From NCBI GenBank assembly GCA_004151065.3, contig NWUY0300048943.1, positions 1 through 12,941 of the forward strand: DNA of 12,941 bases, written 5' to 3'. Source of the DNA: Larix sibirica. Lineage: Eukaryota > Streptophyta > Pinopsida > Pinales > Pinaceae. Shown one piece after another: positions 1 through 9,020 of this stretch (positions are counted from its first letter, which is position 1; each line of letters begins with the position of its first letter). Both the position numbers and the translations under genes were made by a program. The notes beneath the pieces are model-generated. The model was not told the origin of the DNA. It saw nothing but the letters and a program-made list of their open reading frames with translations, and ran no database searches.

Positions 1-146
1 TATATAATTATTTAAAAAAAATAATTTAATAATTTTTATTTAAACCTAATTTTAAATTTTCTTTAAATTATTATTTTTCATAAAAGTAAATTAAATTGAA
101 TAATAAGAATTGATTAATATTATTTAAAGTTTCATATAATTGAGAA
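1..146. other. AT-rich non-coding stretch
   Basis: Almost entirely A and T, with runs of A and T and repeated TTTAAA/AATTTA-like words. I see no gene, RNA or mobile-element terminus in it. It could be intergenic DNA or the eroded flank of the transporter fragment that follows. Confidence 0.6.
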
Positions 147-394
147 TTATATATTATCATAATAAACAAGGAGAGATGCAAAGCAACAAGTCCCTACCAG
201 GAAGACTAAGACTAAGATCATGTTAAAGTTGCATGCCTTGGAAGGATTAAAAATGTTTAAATGTGTCAAGTTAATTGTAGATGAAACAATATCTAGTATA
301 GAGTCAACAATCCATCCATGTTTTATGAAATTCAATATGAAAATAGGATAGAAGGCTAAAATAGTTAAGTAGAAGTTGTTGAAGATGTTGGAGA

Positions 395-648
395 CTGATG
401 CGATTTGAATATGCGCCATCCTTGTTGAGGAGACTGGAATGAGAACCTCACTTAACAATCTTACCATCTTGAAAAATAATAACGATGTTTGCATTCTGAA
501 CAATAGACATTTGATGGCTACTATAATAGTAGTCATGTTCTTCATTAGCCAGGTCAATGCTTGTTGCACAACATTTTGAGATTCAACATCAAGGACGCTA
601 GTAGCCTCACCTAAAAGTAGAATAGTTGAGATTTATTTTGATGAATAA
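395..648 (-). pseudogene. ABC transporter B-family (P-glycoprotein type) C-terminal NBD fragment
   Basis: Minus-strand remnant of the end of an ABC nucleotide-binding domain. The intact family exports substrates across membranes using ATP. Visible in order: a Walker B/D-loop region reading TILLLGEATSVLD (about 621-583), a helix with ESQNVVQQAL, the H-loop region (about 525-510), then, in the next frame, NANIVIIFQDGKIVK and GSHSSLLNKDGAYSN. This order and spacing match the end of plant ABCB proteins. The Walker B acidic pair DE reads GE (codon 611-609). The H-loop is broken by a one-base loss near 516, and a TGA interrupts the stretch after KIVK. No LSGGQ signature, Walker A or transmembrane part is recognisable upstream. 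It is a non-functional fragment, either a truncated duplicate or a terminal exon of a decayed gene. Confidence 0.75.
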
Positions 649-729
649 AAGATGAGTGTTCATTAAATTAAACGATTTACATAGTTGACTTGCGGCTCTA
701 GTTAAAATTATAGTGTTAAAATCAATTTG

Positions 730-1185
730 TTAAAAATGTTCATAAATCTTTTTACGAAAACAAAGTTTCATAACCATAATTTTTATAAAAGATGAGTAAC
801 TTTTTTTAATCCAAATTAAAGACAAAACAAAGACTGAAAGAGACCTATGAACACTCTCCTGCAAACTTTCTTCCTCTGTAACAGGCCACTCTAAGGTGTA
901 GAAGATTACTTCAATCTCTATATTCATCCTGCAAATAATCTCTTGGAAACAAACTTCCACATGCCCAGATAACTCATCATCAACAAGCCAATCCTCCCGG
1001 GCATAGGGGAATGCTTTGAGTTCTTTAGAATTCAACAATACCATCCCTTGCACATTGAAACCACCAAGCTTCGTTGTTTGCATCCGAGAAATTCAAACAT
1101 AGCTTGCATAAGAAGGAATGCAATACATAAACCGAGAGGATGTCAATTCCATATCACTCATAAAGCCTTCTACGTGTGAGGTGAA
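730..1185 (-). other. unrecognised reading frame, possibly an old exon or pseudogene
   Basis: An open minus-strand frame of 117 codons begins at 1083 (MQTTKLGGFNVQG). The same frame extends upstream to about 1185 across a single TGA near 1092-1090 (GFMSDMEL, then SRFMYCIPSYASYV). The segment around 1030-880 has balanced composition (KELKAFPYAREDWLVDDELSG, split here as KELKAFPYAREDW and LVDDELSG). The last 40 codons become lysine/phenylalanine rich and AT-rich and look like read-through into non-coding DNA. I recognise no domain. It may be a host exon, a retroelement 3' part, or chance. It lies between the RNase H fragment and the ABC fragment on the same strand. Confidence 0.3.
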
Positions 1186-1308
1186 ACATTGCATTACCAC
1201 CTGGAGTGACAACGAAAAATGATGGAGGGACACTCCACATTGAAATTGAGAACAATAATAAATCCTTCCCTATCATGTCCAAAGTTAAAGGGGTATTCGA
1301 ATGGACAA

Positions 1309-1747
1309 CTAGGGAAGCCAACACAGAGATTGTTGACCCCCATTAATACGCATAACTCCTTTATCCATAACCACCGCCTGGTTAGCAAGGAGATCAACCT
1401 TTTATTGTTAAATGGATTTTGGATAAACGAGCAAGAAGACCGTTGATACGCTGATGTATCCGTCTCAATATCCTATCTTCAAGTTCTTTTTTCTTTCTAG
1501 CTTGAGAAATTATTAAGAGAGAGTCTCCATTGACTATAAGTGATTGAATGCCAGAAGGAACACTACTTTTTAATCCTTGATAAAGAGCATATCGCTCTAC
1601 TTGGTTGTTTGTAGATTTCCCTAAACCCCATTCAAATGTTAAAACTGTATTTCGTCCAGGATCTAGTGTTGGATTATCTGTATTTTGACCCATTTCCACT
1701 AAATTATTCACCAACAATCCCCAAGATACCGACCCTTTTGGCATCAC
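1309..1747 (-). pseudogene. RNase H-like domain fragment (RVT_3/plant LINE-associated type)
   Basis: Minus-strand fragment. TFEWGLGKSTNNQVERYALYQG matches (as TFEWGLGKSTNNQ followed by VERYALYQG) the beta-strand and Glu-bearing helix of plant RNase H-like domains. SLIVNGDSLLIISQA carries the following Asp. After ILRRIHQRINGLLARL the frame is lost near 1400. The next frame shows VDLLANQAVVMDKG, the usual helix near the end of this domain, and stops with TAG at 1311-1309. The N-terminal strand with the first catalytic Asp is not clear upstream of about 1700. This is a different RNase H from the Ty3-type one at 7858-7470. It lies outside the inferred LTR, so it more likely belongs to another retroelement (for example a LINE) or a host RNase H-like gene than to the main element. 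A second, archaeal-like RNase H as in Tat-lineage elements is the alternative. Confidence 0.65.
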
Positions 1748-1981
1748 TTGCGAGCAAGTGACATCTCACCCGAGGTACCTATGGGAACTACAAGAACCAT
1801 GTTCCTGCAATAGCGAAGGGGGAGTGTCTTAAATCTACAACGGTCAACATCTTATAGCTTCAGTAGATCAATCAATATTCCCCAAATTTCATATAATTCA
1901 AACATATCAAAACCATCATGTTCATACATTATGTGTGGAATATATTGAATTAATCATCATGATTAATCAGATCATCACTAT
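1748..1981. other. no gene recognised
   Basis: AT-rich on its right side and mixed on its left. On the minus strand a short frame continuing into the RNase H fragment can be read from about 1855, but its residues match nothing I know. A plus-strand purine run at 1813-1825 looks like a polypurine tract but has no LTR after it that I can support. Confidence 0.4.
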
Positions 1982-2056
1982 TGTACTAACATAGTGCATA
2001 GCAACATAAAAGGAAATAGCACACATAAATCATACACACATAGACACCAGGAATTA

Positions 2057-2084
2057 CGTGGAAACCCAAGATGGGAAAAACCAC
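2057..2084 (-). promoter_or_regulatory. LTR-internal TTTCCC/GGGTTT motif with weak hairpin
   Basis: On the minus strand GTGG, TTTTTCCC, ATCTT, GGG, TTTCCAC. The outer GTGG/CCAC and inner CCC/GGG arms can pair. Plant LTRs often carry such a block just after the transcription start, which I recall as a family feature and have not tested here. Confidence 0.35.
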
Positions 2085-2222
2085 ATAAGCACTATTCTTA
2101 TTCATGAATCGCAACAATTTCAGCACTTCATGTCTGCACACAAAGCCAACAGACTTTCTCTTATAATTACAACAAACCTGTGCACTAAGCTTCCAGATCA
2201 CCACAACTTCTTGCGGCCTGCT

Positions 2223-2230
2223 TATATAAC
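2223..2230 (-). promoter_or_regulatory. TATA-box candidate in LTR
   Basis: Minus strand reads TTATATAA, followed about 140-170 bases downstream by the TTTCCC/GGGTTT block. It would be the core promoter of the element if this is its LTR. A second TATATATA run lies at 2353-2341 and competes for the role. Confidence 0.35.
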
Positions 2231-2457
2231 AACATTACAACAATATTTATTCGTACCCAAAAACATACTTTCTTCAGTATTCAGACCAAAAACTAAGGAT
2301 TCTCCCTTAATATAGCTAACCCAAAACTTCCTGACCCATTACATATATATACGACTTATTCATAACCCTCTCACTCCCACTACTTAGACTCATTAATGTA
2401 AGTGGACACAAAACCATAACTGCTCCCAAATAACTATGTCATTGATGAATTCAAATG

Positions 2458-2470
2458 CCCCTTGCTCCTT
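2458..2470 (-). other. polypurine tract candidate
   Basis: The minus strand reads AAGGAGCAAGGGG, purine except for one C, 42 bases after the end of the third ORF and 4 bases before the TG proposed as the LTR start. In LTR elements this tract primes plus-strand DNA. Position and composition are the only evidence. Confidence 0.45.
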
Positions 2471-2511
2471 ATTATTTGGTCACTTTGTCAGAGTCGATCA
2501 TGCTTTGTAGA

Positions 2512-5500
2512 TCACTTCTTCCTATCTCCATTCATACCAAAACTGGTTGTCGGCTCTACTAACTGCGCCAAAAATTTCTTACGTCCAACAGACCTCCAAC
2601 ACTCAGATGTGGCTTGTCCCAAGTCACTGTACTGTTGGAACTGTGGTGGTTTCCACCACATAAGAAACTAATCATACCTTTCCTTTATTGAGACAACAAT
2701 ACTCTTCACCTTTTCAGTATGCTTTGCCAAATCCTTGACTAGCTATGCAATTAAACTTCCCTAGACTTATTCTTCAACTAGTTGGACTGTCGCCTTTATC
2801 TGATCGTGCTCTCCTCGAATGATGTTGGATACGCGAACCGTTTCATTCTGCAGAGATTCTACCTATTGGCTTCGCCTCTGCTGATCTTCTCTCAACTGAT
2901 TGATTTCGGCTTGCAGCTGCTTATTCTCAACCACCTTTGTCATTCATTCTTGTGGTGACAATGTCTTGATAACACCCTTGCGCTTCGCAGATCTAGACTG
3001 CACACTTTCCAATTTAGTAATGATTTCCTATAGACCTTCATCATCCATCAAAGCTACCCAGGCCTACGCACTTTCATCAAATAGCTTCGCACATTCCATC
3101 TCTAAGGCCTTAATTCTTGCGACGAAATATTTAACTTCCTCGGCTCGTTGATCCCGCACTTCCTGCGACGTTCCTGGCACTACTTGTGCTTCAAAATCAT
3201 TAATTCTTACTCGAAAAATCTTAATGAATTCACCCAAGCTTGACAGGTTGTTCTCAAGTGGTGTTGCTTCTGCCATTTCAACCTCTAGAAATTCGCTAGA
3301 AATTGTCTCTATTGCTTTTTGTAGCCTATCCCTTTGTGATCCCTTTATTCTCCTGCAACATCCCGTTCTTTTTGAAGTCCCTTGCATTTATCTGTGAGTT
3401 GATCATGTTCTGAACTCTGCTTCATCATATTATTGTAACTATATTATTCTCATCCCTTAATTTCATTAGCAATGATTAAGTGAAGAGTGTGTAAAGTATG
3501 CATAGGTATCTTTGCTAAATGCAGATCAATACAACTCAAACCTTCAATGATAGTTTGCAAATCTTGCTCTGGGTATCTCAATGCTTTTGGAGGTATTGTT
3601 ACAACTTGTGGCTATGTAGCTGAAGGTGGCTACGACACTGGCCTCTCTCGTCCTTGGGGATCGAGCTGCTTTTCTACCACTACATACTTTGGGTTTGAAG
3701 TTAGACGCATTCCTTCTAAAAATTCCTGCAGTGCACTGATCTGATTCAGAATTCCTCCATAAAGTTTCAATTGTGCATTAGCACCATTTACCAAATATCC
3801 TTTGTTATGTCTTTAAATATGTCTGTCAGGAGCTCCACATTGTCCTCCATTAATGATAAGACTGCATACTCCTTATGAGCCTTTCTCTTCGTCTTCCACC
3901 CTATTGGTGCTTCTGAAACTTTTATTTTACCCTTGGCTGAAGGGCCAGTCTAGGTCGCACCAGACTCCCTATCTTGCTCCTTTTATTTTGGTGGGATTTC
4001 TTCTGCTCCACCTACGCCCCCAGTTCCTCATGTCCCAACAAATAGACCTTCGACTTGTTGTGTTTGGCCTTTCTTACCTCCGTCATTTTCTTGAGCCTTC
4101 GCATCCCCATCCCATGACACAGGTGGAGATAGTTCTTCCTAAGGAATGGGCACCTTCCATTCCGATGTCCATTCATGAATAATTCCACCAATATCCTGCT
4201 CCGTCAACTTGTAGTGTGTGGGAAACTACTCCTGATTTGGATCCTTGCGAGCTTGAATATACATATGCTATGGTGTGGCCTTAAACTGGATAATATGCTT
4301 AAAGAGATCCACAACACGAGGTTCTATCCAAGGAACCTTCTTAATACTGCATTGAATGGATTCCTTATACATGTAAAGTATTATATTGGAATACCTATGC
4401 CTTTATGCATTATCACTGACCCATAATGATGCAAACTGCGCAGTCACAAGACAGCTAGGTGGTACCACCACAAACTGAGAATCTATTGGCTCTTCCCAAG
4501 CAACCAAAGCAATCAATAATAACAATCATGAATAGTGAAAAGAGTACCTCCTTCTTGTGCATCTCAACAGTCACTCAAGAATTCATTGAGCAAGAATGTC
4601 ACCCAATTCATCTAGACACCTTCAGTACACTATTCTTCCAAAGCAATCACTGATGCAAGAACTTGGTTGGGCTGACATTTCCATAGTAGTTTACTTGCAA
4701 GAATTATCATCACAAATCGAATAGCCTGATCTTTAATAGAGGATCCCTCATAACCCCGATTTCTCTTCTCCAACTCATATTTATCCTTCATTTTGTTTGC
4801 AAGCACTTGTTCTTTCTCCTTTCCCATAAAATAGGTTGTCGGATCCAACCCGTGAGTTGGTAGACCCATGATCCTCACTACTAGGTCTGTATGAATTGAA
4901 ATATTACTATCCAACCACACCAATCCGTCATGGAAACACAGTAATAGATGCTTTACGTAGGCATGGATTCCAGAGTCCGACCAAAATGTGGAATCTTCAA
5001 GAGACCCAACAGGCCTAATTTTTCCAAACTTGAATCCCACTCTAACAGTTCTAGGAGACAAGCTTCCCCTTCCTCATTGAGCACCATCCGCAAATGCTTA
5101 TCTGTCGCAAACTCTGGGAACTTCAACTTGTCTGCGAAATCATCGTCGAGATACTTTAAATTTGGCACCTTCCCCATCATGTTTCCCACCTGCAAAAATC
5201 CTACTGGGATCTTAGGCGTGACAATCGTGTATTTAGCATTATTAGACAATTGAATGAGTTTAGCATTCGAATTTCTCGACGGTATGCACTCTGGTAACCC
5301 AAACGACATTGCAGATGTGGATTCCACTACATCATTTCTATGCTTACCTCACACCTCTTGACTTCGTGGATGAGGTGTCCTTCTTGTTGTGCTCCTTGAT
5401 GTACCAGGAGGTACTACTAGTACCTGCTCCTGGACCACCTACGGATCTCTTTGAACTCCCAACAATGTAGATGCCATGAATTCTCAAATGATATCATCAA

Positions 5501-5710
5501 GTGTCTTTTCACGCATAACCCTTTACTCAGTACATTGTTGTTCGACTCTTCTCTTCTCTCATTTCTTAGCAAGGCTCAATGCACTTTGAGCTTGAATTCC
5601 CAAGCATGCCATGTTTTCAATGACTCGTACTCTGGTCTTTTCGCCGCATTGTCCATAGATTCTATGCACCTAACCAAATATTCCGCATAATTCCTTAATT
5701 CACACCACAT
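2512..5710 (-). pseudogene. third ORF of the retrotransposon, unknown protein, about 1,060 codons, broken
   Basis: A single coding track runs from ATG 5710 (MWCELRNYAEYLVRC) to TGA 2514-2512, shown by protein-like composition that passes from frame to frame at about five indels (near 5580, 4970, 4545, 3795, 3335), with about 25 in-frame stops. The N-terminal part is charged and helical (ALSLAKKxEKRRVEQQ), then a basic Ser/Thr/Arg patch (SRSTTRRTPHPRS, about 5390-5355). The middle is globular-looking (KIPVGFLQVGNMMGK, 5208-5164; WLDSNISIHTDLVVRIMGLP; KKVPWIEPRVVDLFKHI, about 4340-4290), followed by a Gly/Lys/Gln-rich linker (about 4090-3910). The last third is Glu/Gln/Lys rich with heptad-like leucines (KALEMECAKLF; QLQAEINQLREDQQ) and probably forms coiled coils. 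No signal peptide or clear membrane span supports an envelope role. I do not recognise the family. A structural, nucleic-acid-binding or movement role is guesswork. Confidence 0.75.
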
Positions 5711-6005
5711 TTATTGCCATTATCATGAGCGAGTCATTCCCACCATTTTGTCGTCTTTCTAAACTTATTACATTTATTTTCTTTCAACCATCACCTTTTC
5801 CTTTTCCATTAATGTGACTTTTAAGTGATTTTTCAACCATTTCGATTACACATGTAGATTTTAATTATCAATATGGTCATCTACGACACATAAGAGACTT
5901 CAACATATGTACAGTCTCCTACTTTGACAAAACCAACAGTTCAAAAAGATATTTTTTTGCAAACTTAGTTCAATGACTAGTGCCTATTTCAACTGCATTT
6001 GGCAC

Positions 6006-7250
6006 CTAGGCTTCGCCATTCCTGTTCATTTTTCGATAGGAGCTACAACTGTCCCTATATAGTTTCAACTGAATACCATTGACTAATCCCTTCATCAGTT
6101 CATCACCGAGTTTTTGTAGTTGGACAACACCCCCTCCTATTATGTACTTAACTGAATAAGGCCCTAACCAATGTATTCTTAGCTTACTTGGATGTTTAAG
6201 AAACTTACTGGCATATAGAAGAACTAAATCTCCCTCTTGAAACTGCTTCTGCTTGATATGGCGGTTGTTCCAGGCCTTTTCCCATCCCTTCTGAACTTGC
6301 TGATGAAAACCTGTGAGAAATTTGTCTTCCTCTAATTGCAGCAACTGCGACAATTGTTCTTCTACTACACTAGTATCTAACATTTTTGTGAACTCAACAA
6401 TTCTTAAGCTGGGTACAATATACTCCATTGGCATAACATCCTCCTACTCATATACCAACCTGAAAGGTGTCTAATTCGTCAACTTCTTGCAATGTGTTCA
6501 ATAAGCCCATAAAACTACAGGGACTTTCAGATCCCAGCCGTTGCGATTCACATTACAAACCTTAGTCAAAGATTGTTCTAAAATCTTATTAAAGGATTTG
6601 ACAGTTCCATTAGACTGAGGATGATATGGGGTACTCTTATGGTGATGAATCTAGAATTCTTGTGTGAGTGCTTCAATAGTGTTATTCACAAAGTGAGTTC
6701 TTTGGTCACTTAATAAAACATGAGGGAAAAAAATATGGTAACCACATTTTGGTAAAAACTTCACAACAGTGGCAACATTACAGTATTTTATTGGTTCAAC
6801 CTCAACCCATATGGTTAGATAATCAGTCATAGTGATAATATACCATGCTCCCAACCTCTTCATAGGTGGGTTAATTGGTCCAACAAAATCAATAACCCAC
6901 TTGTCGAACACTTTCAATGTCACCTACGGTGCTAATGGCATCGCATTCCCCTTGATGGTTTCCCAATTCTTTGTAAAATATCACAAGATTTGCAATATTA
7001 CTTGGAATCCTTATGTAGGGTAGGCCACCATAGTCCTACCCTCAATATTTTATGCGCTAGCGCTTTCCCTGCATAGTGCCCTCCTACAACACCATCATGA
7101 GCTTCGATCATAATCAAGGGTCACTCATGCTCCAAAATACATATTCTCAAAAACAAATCGGGTCCTAGTTGATATAATCAACCCACTATGAGCTGATAAT
7201 CCACGGCTTTGAAAACCAACTCCTTTTTCTGCGCTATAGTAAACCCTTGT
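6006..7250 (-). pseudogene. pol: Ty3/gypsy integrase (HHCC, DDE core, GPY/F end), inactivated
   Basis: Integrase inserts element cDNA into the genome. The N-terminal zinc finger is readable as HX6HX27CX2C (His codons 7099-7097 and 7078-7076, Cys codons 6994-6992 and 6985-6983). The catalytic core starts with FDKWVIDFVGPI (Asp 6890-6888). The second Asp lies in LLSDQRTHF (6707-6705). After exactly 35 intervening residues the catalytic Glu position is Lys (codon 6599-6597, in SNGTVKSFNKIL), so the DD35E triad is broken. The C-terminal part has GDLVLLYASKFLKHPSKLR, then WLGPYSVKYI, a GPY/F-like module, and ends LYRDSCSSYRK with TAG at 6008-6006. From 6923 to 6006 the frame is continuous apart from stops (for example 6653-6651). 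A frameshift lies near 6950 between finger and core. No chromodomain is seen. Confidence 0.88.
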
Positions 7251-7259
7251 GATGCCATA

Positions 7260-7858
7260 CTTGTAGTAAAATTTTTTACAATATCTTTGAATATTCATCT
7301 ACCATCTTTACATAGTAGAGCTACGCATATGGGAGGCTATCATCCATACTAACTAGATCTTATCCCGTTCCTGACCTCGACAGATGGTCAGGACCTGCAT
7401 TCAGTCTTCCTGGCTTAGCTACAATTTCAAAGTCATATTCTTGGAATAATAGTAGACATGAACAAATTCCCCCCCAACACTGGCTTGTTGACCAGGTATC
7501 TCAAAGCATAATGATCTGTAAACATTTTAAAATGCCCCCCTAGCAAATAATGCTTGAACTTTTGTAGTGCATAAACCATAGCTAATCCCTCCCTTTCAGT
7601 TGTAGTATAATTTCTTTTTGTAGTAGATAAATTTATGCTAGCAAATGCAATAGGATGATCAATGGATCCCTCACCTGGTTGATCCAAAAATGCACCGAAT
7701 GCCATGGATGAAGCATTAACATGAACATGAAACTCTTTTTTCCAATCAGGAAACACTAAAATAGGTGTTGTTACGATATTCTCCTTCAATGTGTCAAGGC
7801 TCTGTTGGCACTCCTCATTCCACTGAAACTTACTATCCTTCTTTAACAACTTCTCCAT
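7260..7858 (-). pseudogene. pol: Ty3-type RNase H and tether to integrase
   Basis: This domain degrades the RNA strand of RNA/DNA hybrids during reverse transcription. MEKLLKKDSKFQWNEEC and TPILVFPDWKKEFHVHVNAS are the usual start. The first catalytic Asp of the VDAS-like motif is Asn (7717-7715). The Glu in TTTEREGLAMVYAL and the Asp in FKMFTDHYALRYL remain. The frame breaks in a run of seven C on the plus strand (7469-7475) just after LVNKPVLGG. The track resumes in the next frame with EYDFEIVAKPGRLNAGPDHLS, the normal link to integrase, and is interrupted by TAA/TAG-type stops. The long homopolymer is a plausible replication or sequencing slip. Confidence 0.85.
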
Positions 7859-7864
7859 TGGTGA

Positions 7865-8630
7865 TGTAATATGTGCATACCCCTTTATAAACTTTCTATA
7901 AACCCTGTATGGCCCAAATTTGTTCTTAACTGTCGCATCGATGTAGGTGGAGGCACATATACTATGATGGCGATCTTCACAAGATCCATCAACAGACCTT
8001 GTTTGTAAACTATGTGTCCCAAAAATATTCCAAATGGAACACTAAAAATACACTTCTTTACTAAAGTTTAGTGATATTTGGTACTTTCTACAGCGATCCA
8101 ACATCAACTTGAGGTTCTCAATATGGTTCTTCAATAGTCCATAGACCGTCCAACGTCGAAGTATACCTCCAGAAATTGATGGATGACCTCCTTAAATGTT
8201 GTGACCACGACCCAAGAAAAAATAGTTGGTGCATTCTTTAGACCGAAGGGCATCACTGTATACTGATATTAACCCCATTCAGTTGCAAACGTGAGATTGT
8301 GTCGATCCTCCTTAACGATTTTGATTTTATGATACCTATAAAATCCATCCATGAATGAGTAAACCTCCTGGCCACCCACATTCTCTAGTACTTCATCTGG
8401 GTCGGGAACGAATCATACAAACATGCATCATTCATCTTCCTTAAATCTACACAAATCTGAATCCCGCTAGTCTTTTTATTTGGGACCACCATCAGACTAA
8501 TCCACTCAGACTCTTCGACAGGCTCAGTAATTCCGACATCTAGCATCATGTCAAGCTCCTCTCTTACCTTTTCCTTATATCTTGGATTCAATCTATATGG
8601 GTGCTATTTAATAGGTTTCGCACCAGCATT
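7865..8630 (-). pseudogene. pol: reverse transcriptase, copy B
   Basis: RT copies element RNA to DNA. YRLNPRYKEKVREELDMMLD opens the domain (about 8600). ICVDLRKMNDAC follows (8463-8428). A short deletion after DSFPT (near 8398) loses the frame. YSFMDGFYRYH keeps the first catalytic Asp. YTVMPFGLKNAPTIFS is well preserved. The YxDD box reads Tyr-Phe-Asp (8163-8155) and the second Asp is lost by a one-base deletion. FGIFLGHIVYKQGLLMD and PPPTSMRQLRTNLGHTG lead to RNase H. A TAA lies in the EWG-x-YQY motif. It is homologous to copy A at roughly three quarters to four fifths nucleotide identity by eye. Confidence 0.88.
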
Positions 8631-9020
8631 TAGTGGGATTTTCATTTCTCCCAGATCACCAGCAATGCCTTTCATTTCCAAGAACTTAGTAGGAAATAAA
8701 TCTTGATATTCATGCAATATGTCAGTAAGCTTACCTACGGTCTCATCATCCTAGTAATCCCCAATGGTAGCAAATTTCGGATTTTCAACTGAGCCAATGT
8801 TTATCTTCAATGGTTGGAAAAATTTATTGGATGTAATCTCAAGACCCTCCAGATATCGGCTTCCTTATGTTTCTCGAATATGAAAATCTCTCGAATCATC
8901 ATCTGGATCTCTAGTAATATTGTAACATTCCATCACCTGCTCAAGTGTCGCAGTCCACTGTGGAAGATTAGGTAATTGCACAGGTACTTCTTCATAAATT
9001 TTGGCCTTAATAATATGTAA
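8631..9020 (-). pseudogene. pol: pre-RT linker, copy B
   Basis: The segment reads in one frame from 9020 into RT: LPNLPQWTATLEQVMECYNIT, here noted as QWTATLEQ and ECYNIT, then DPDDDSRDFHIRET, NKFFQPLKINIGSVENPKF, GDY-stop-DDETVGKLTDIL, YQDLFPTKFLEMKG and LGEMKIPLNAGAKP. The acidic stretch and the YQDLFP/LGEMKIPL motifs precede RT in this type of element. Stops at DY-stop-DDE (TGG in copy A) and after RET (GAA in copy A) are copy-specific. It has no known catalytic role and probably links capsid-like and RT modules. Confidence 0.75.

Larger units (their letters stand above)
1982..2453 (-). repeat. probable 3' LTR (or solo-like LTR), minus orientation
   Basis: This AT-rich, non-coding block directly follows the third ORF and a purine tract, where a 3' LTR should lie. 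On the minus strand a TG start is available at 2453 and a ...TACA end at 1982, giving about 470 bp. A start at TGTGTCC (2412) would give about 430 bp and a better TGT...ACA match. Inside are TATA-like sequences near 2353-2341 and 2230-2223 and a GTTTTTCCCAT...GGGTTTCCACG motif (2084-2057) of the sort seen in the R/U5 part of many plant LTRs. The partner LTR lies outside the window, so the ends and target-site duplication cannot be confirmed. Confidence 0.5.
7797..9020 (-). repeat. duplicated pol segment, copy B
   Basis: 1,224 bases homologous to 9022-10478. It begins directly next to the N at 9021 with a sequence (TTACATATTATTAAGGCC on the minus strand) that matches copy A at about 10478, inside the linker before RT. 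It ends, as far as the match goes, at the AAGGCTCT word at 7796-7803, the point where copy A stops at the N. Copy B lacks about 233 bases found in copy A, mostly near 8755. Confidence 0.85.

Noticed and set aside
147-569. 140-codon open minus-strand frame with hydrophobic segments, resembling a small membrane protein
   Set aside because: Its start is the frame-shifted part of the ABC transporter relic and the rest is AT-rich read-through; hydrophobicity comes from T-rich codons.
645-800. Short direct repeat TAAAAGATGAGT near 648 and 788
   Set aside because: Twelve bases in very AT-rich DNA with no third copy; likely chance.
1813-1840. Plus-strand purine run followed by TGTCTTAAATC, resembling a polypurine tract and LTR start in the opposite orientation
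   Set aside because: No LTR end, TATA or coding domain in plus orientation supports it; all nearby coding signals are on the minus strand.
2462-2671. Plus-strand frame with several Cys and His (CPKSLYCWNCGGFHHIRN) that suggests a zinc knuckle
   Set aside because: The ligand spacing does not fit CX2CX4HX4C, and it lies antisense to the C-terminus of the third ORF.
3853-4426. Plus-strand open frames of 80-110 codons opposite the third ORF
   Set aside because: They are antisense shadows: the minus strand gives the more protein-like track, continuous with its neighbours.
2512-5710. Third ORF as a retroviral-like envelope gene
   Set aside because: Position fits, but I see no signal peptide, furin-like site or convincing membrane span; the one hydrophobic patch near 4525-4500 is only about 10 residues.
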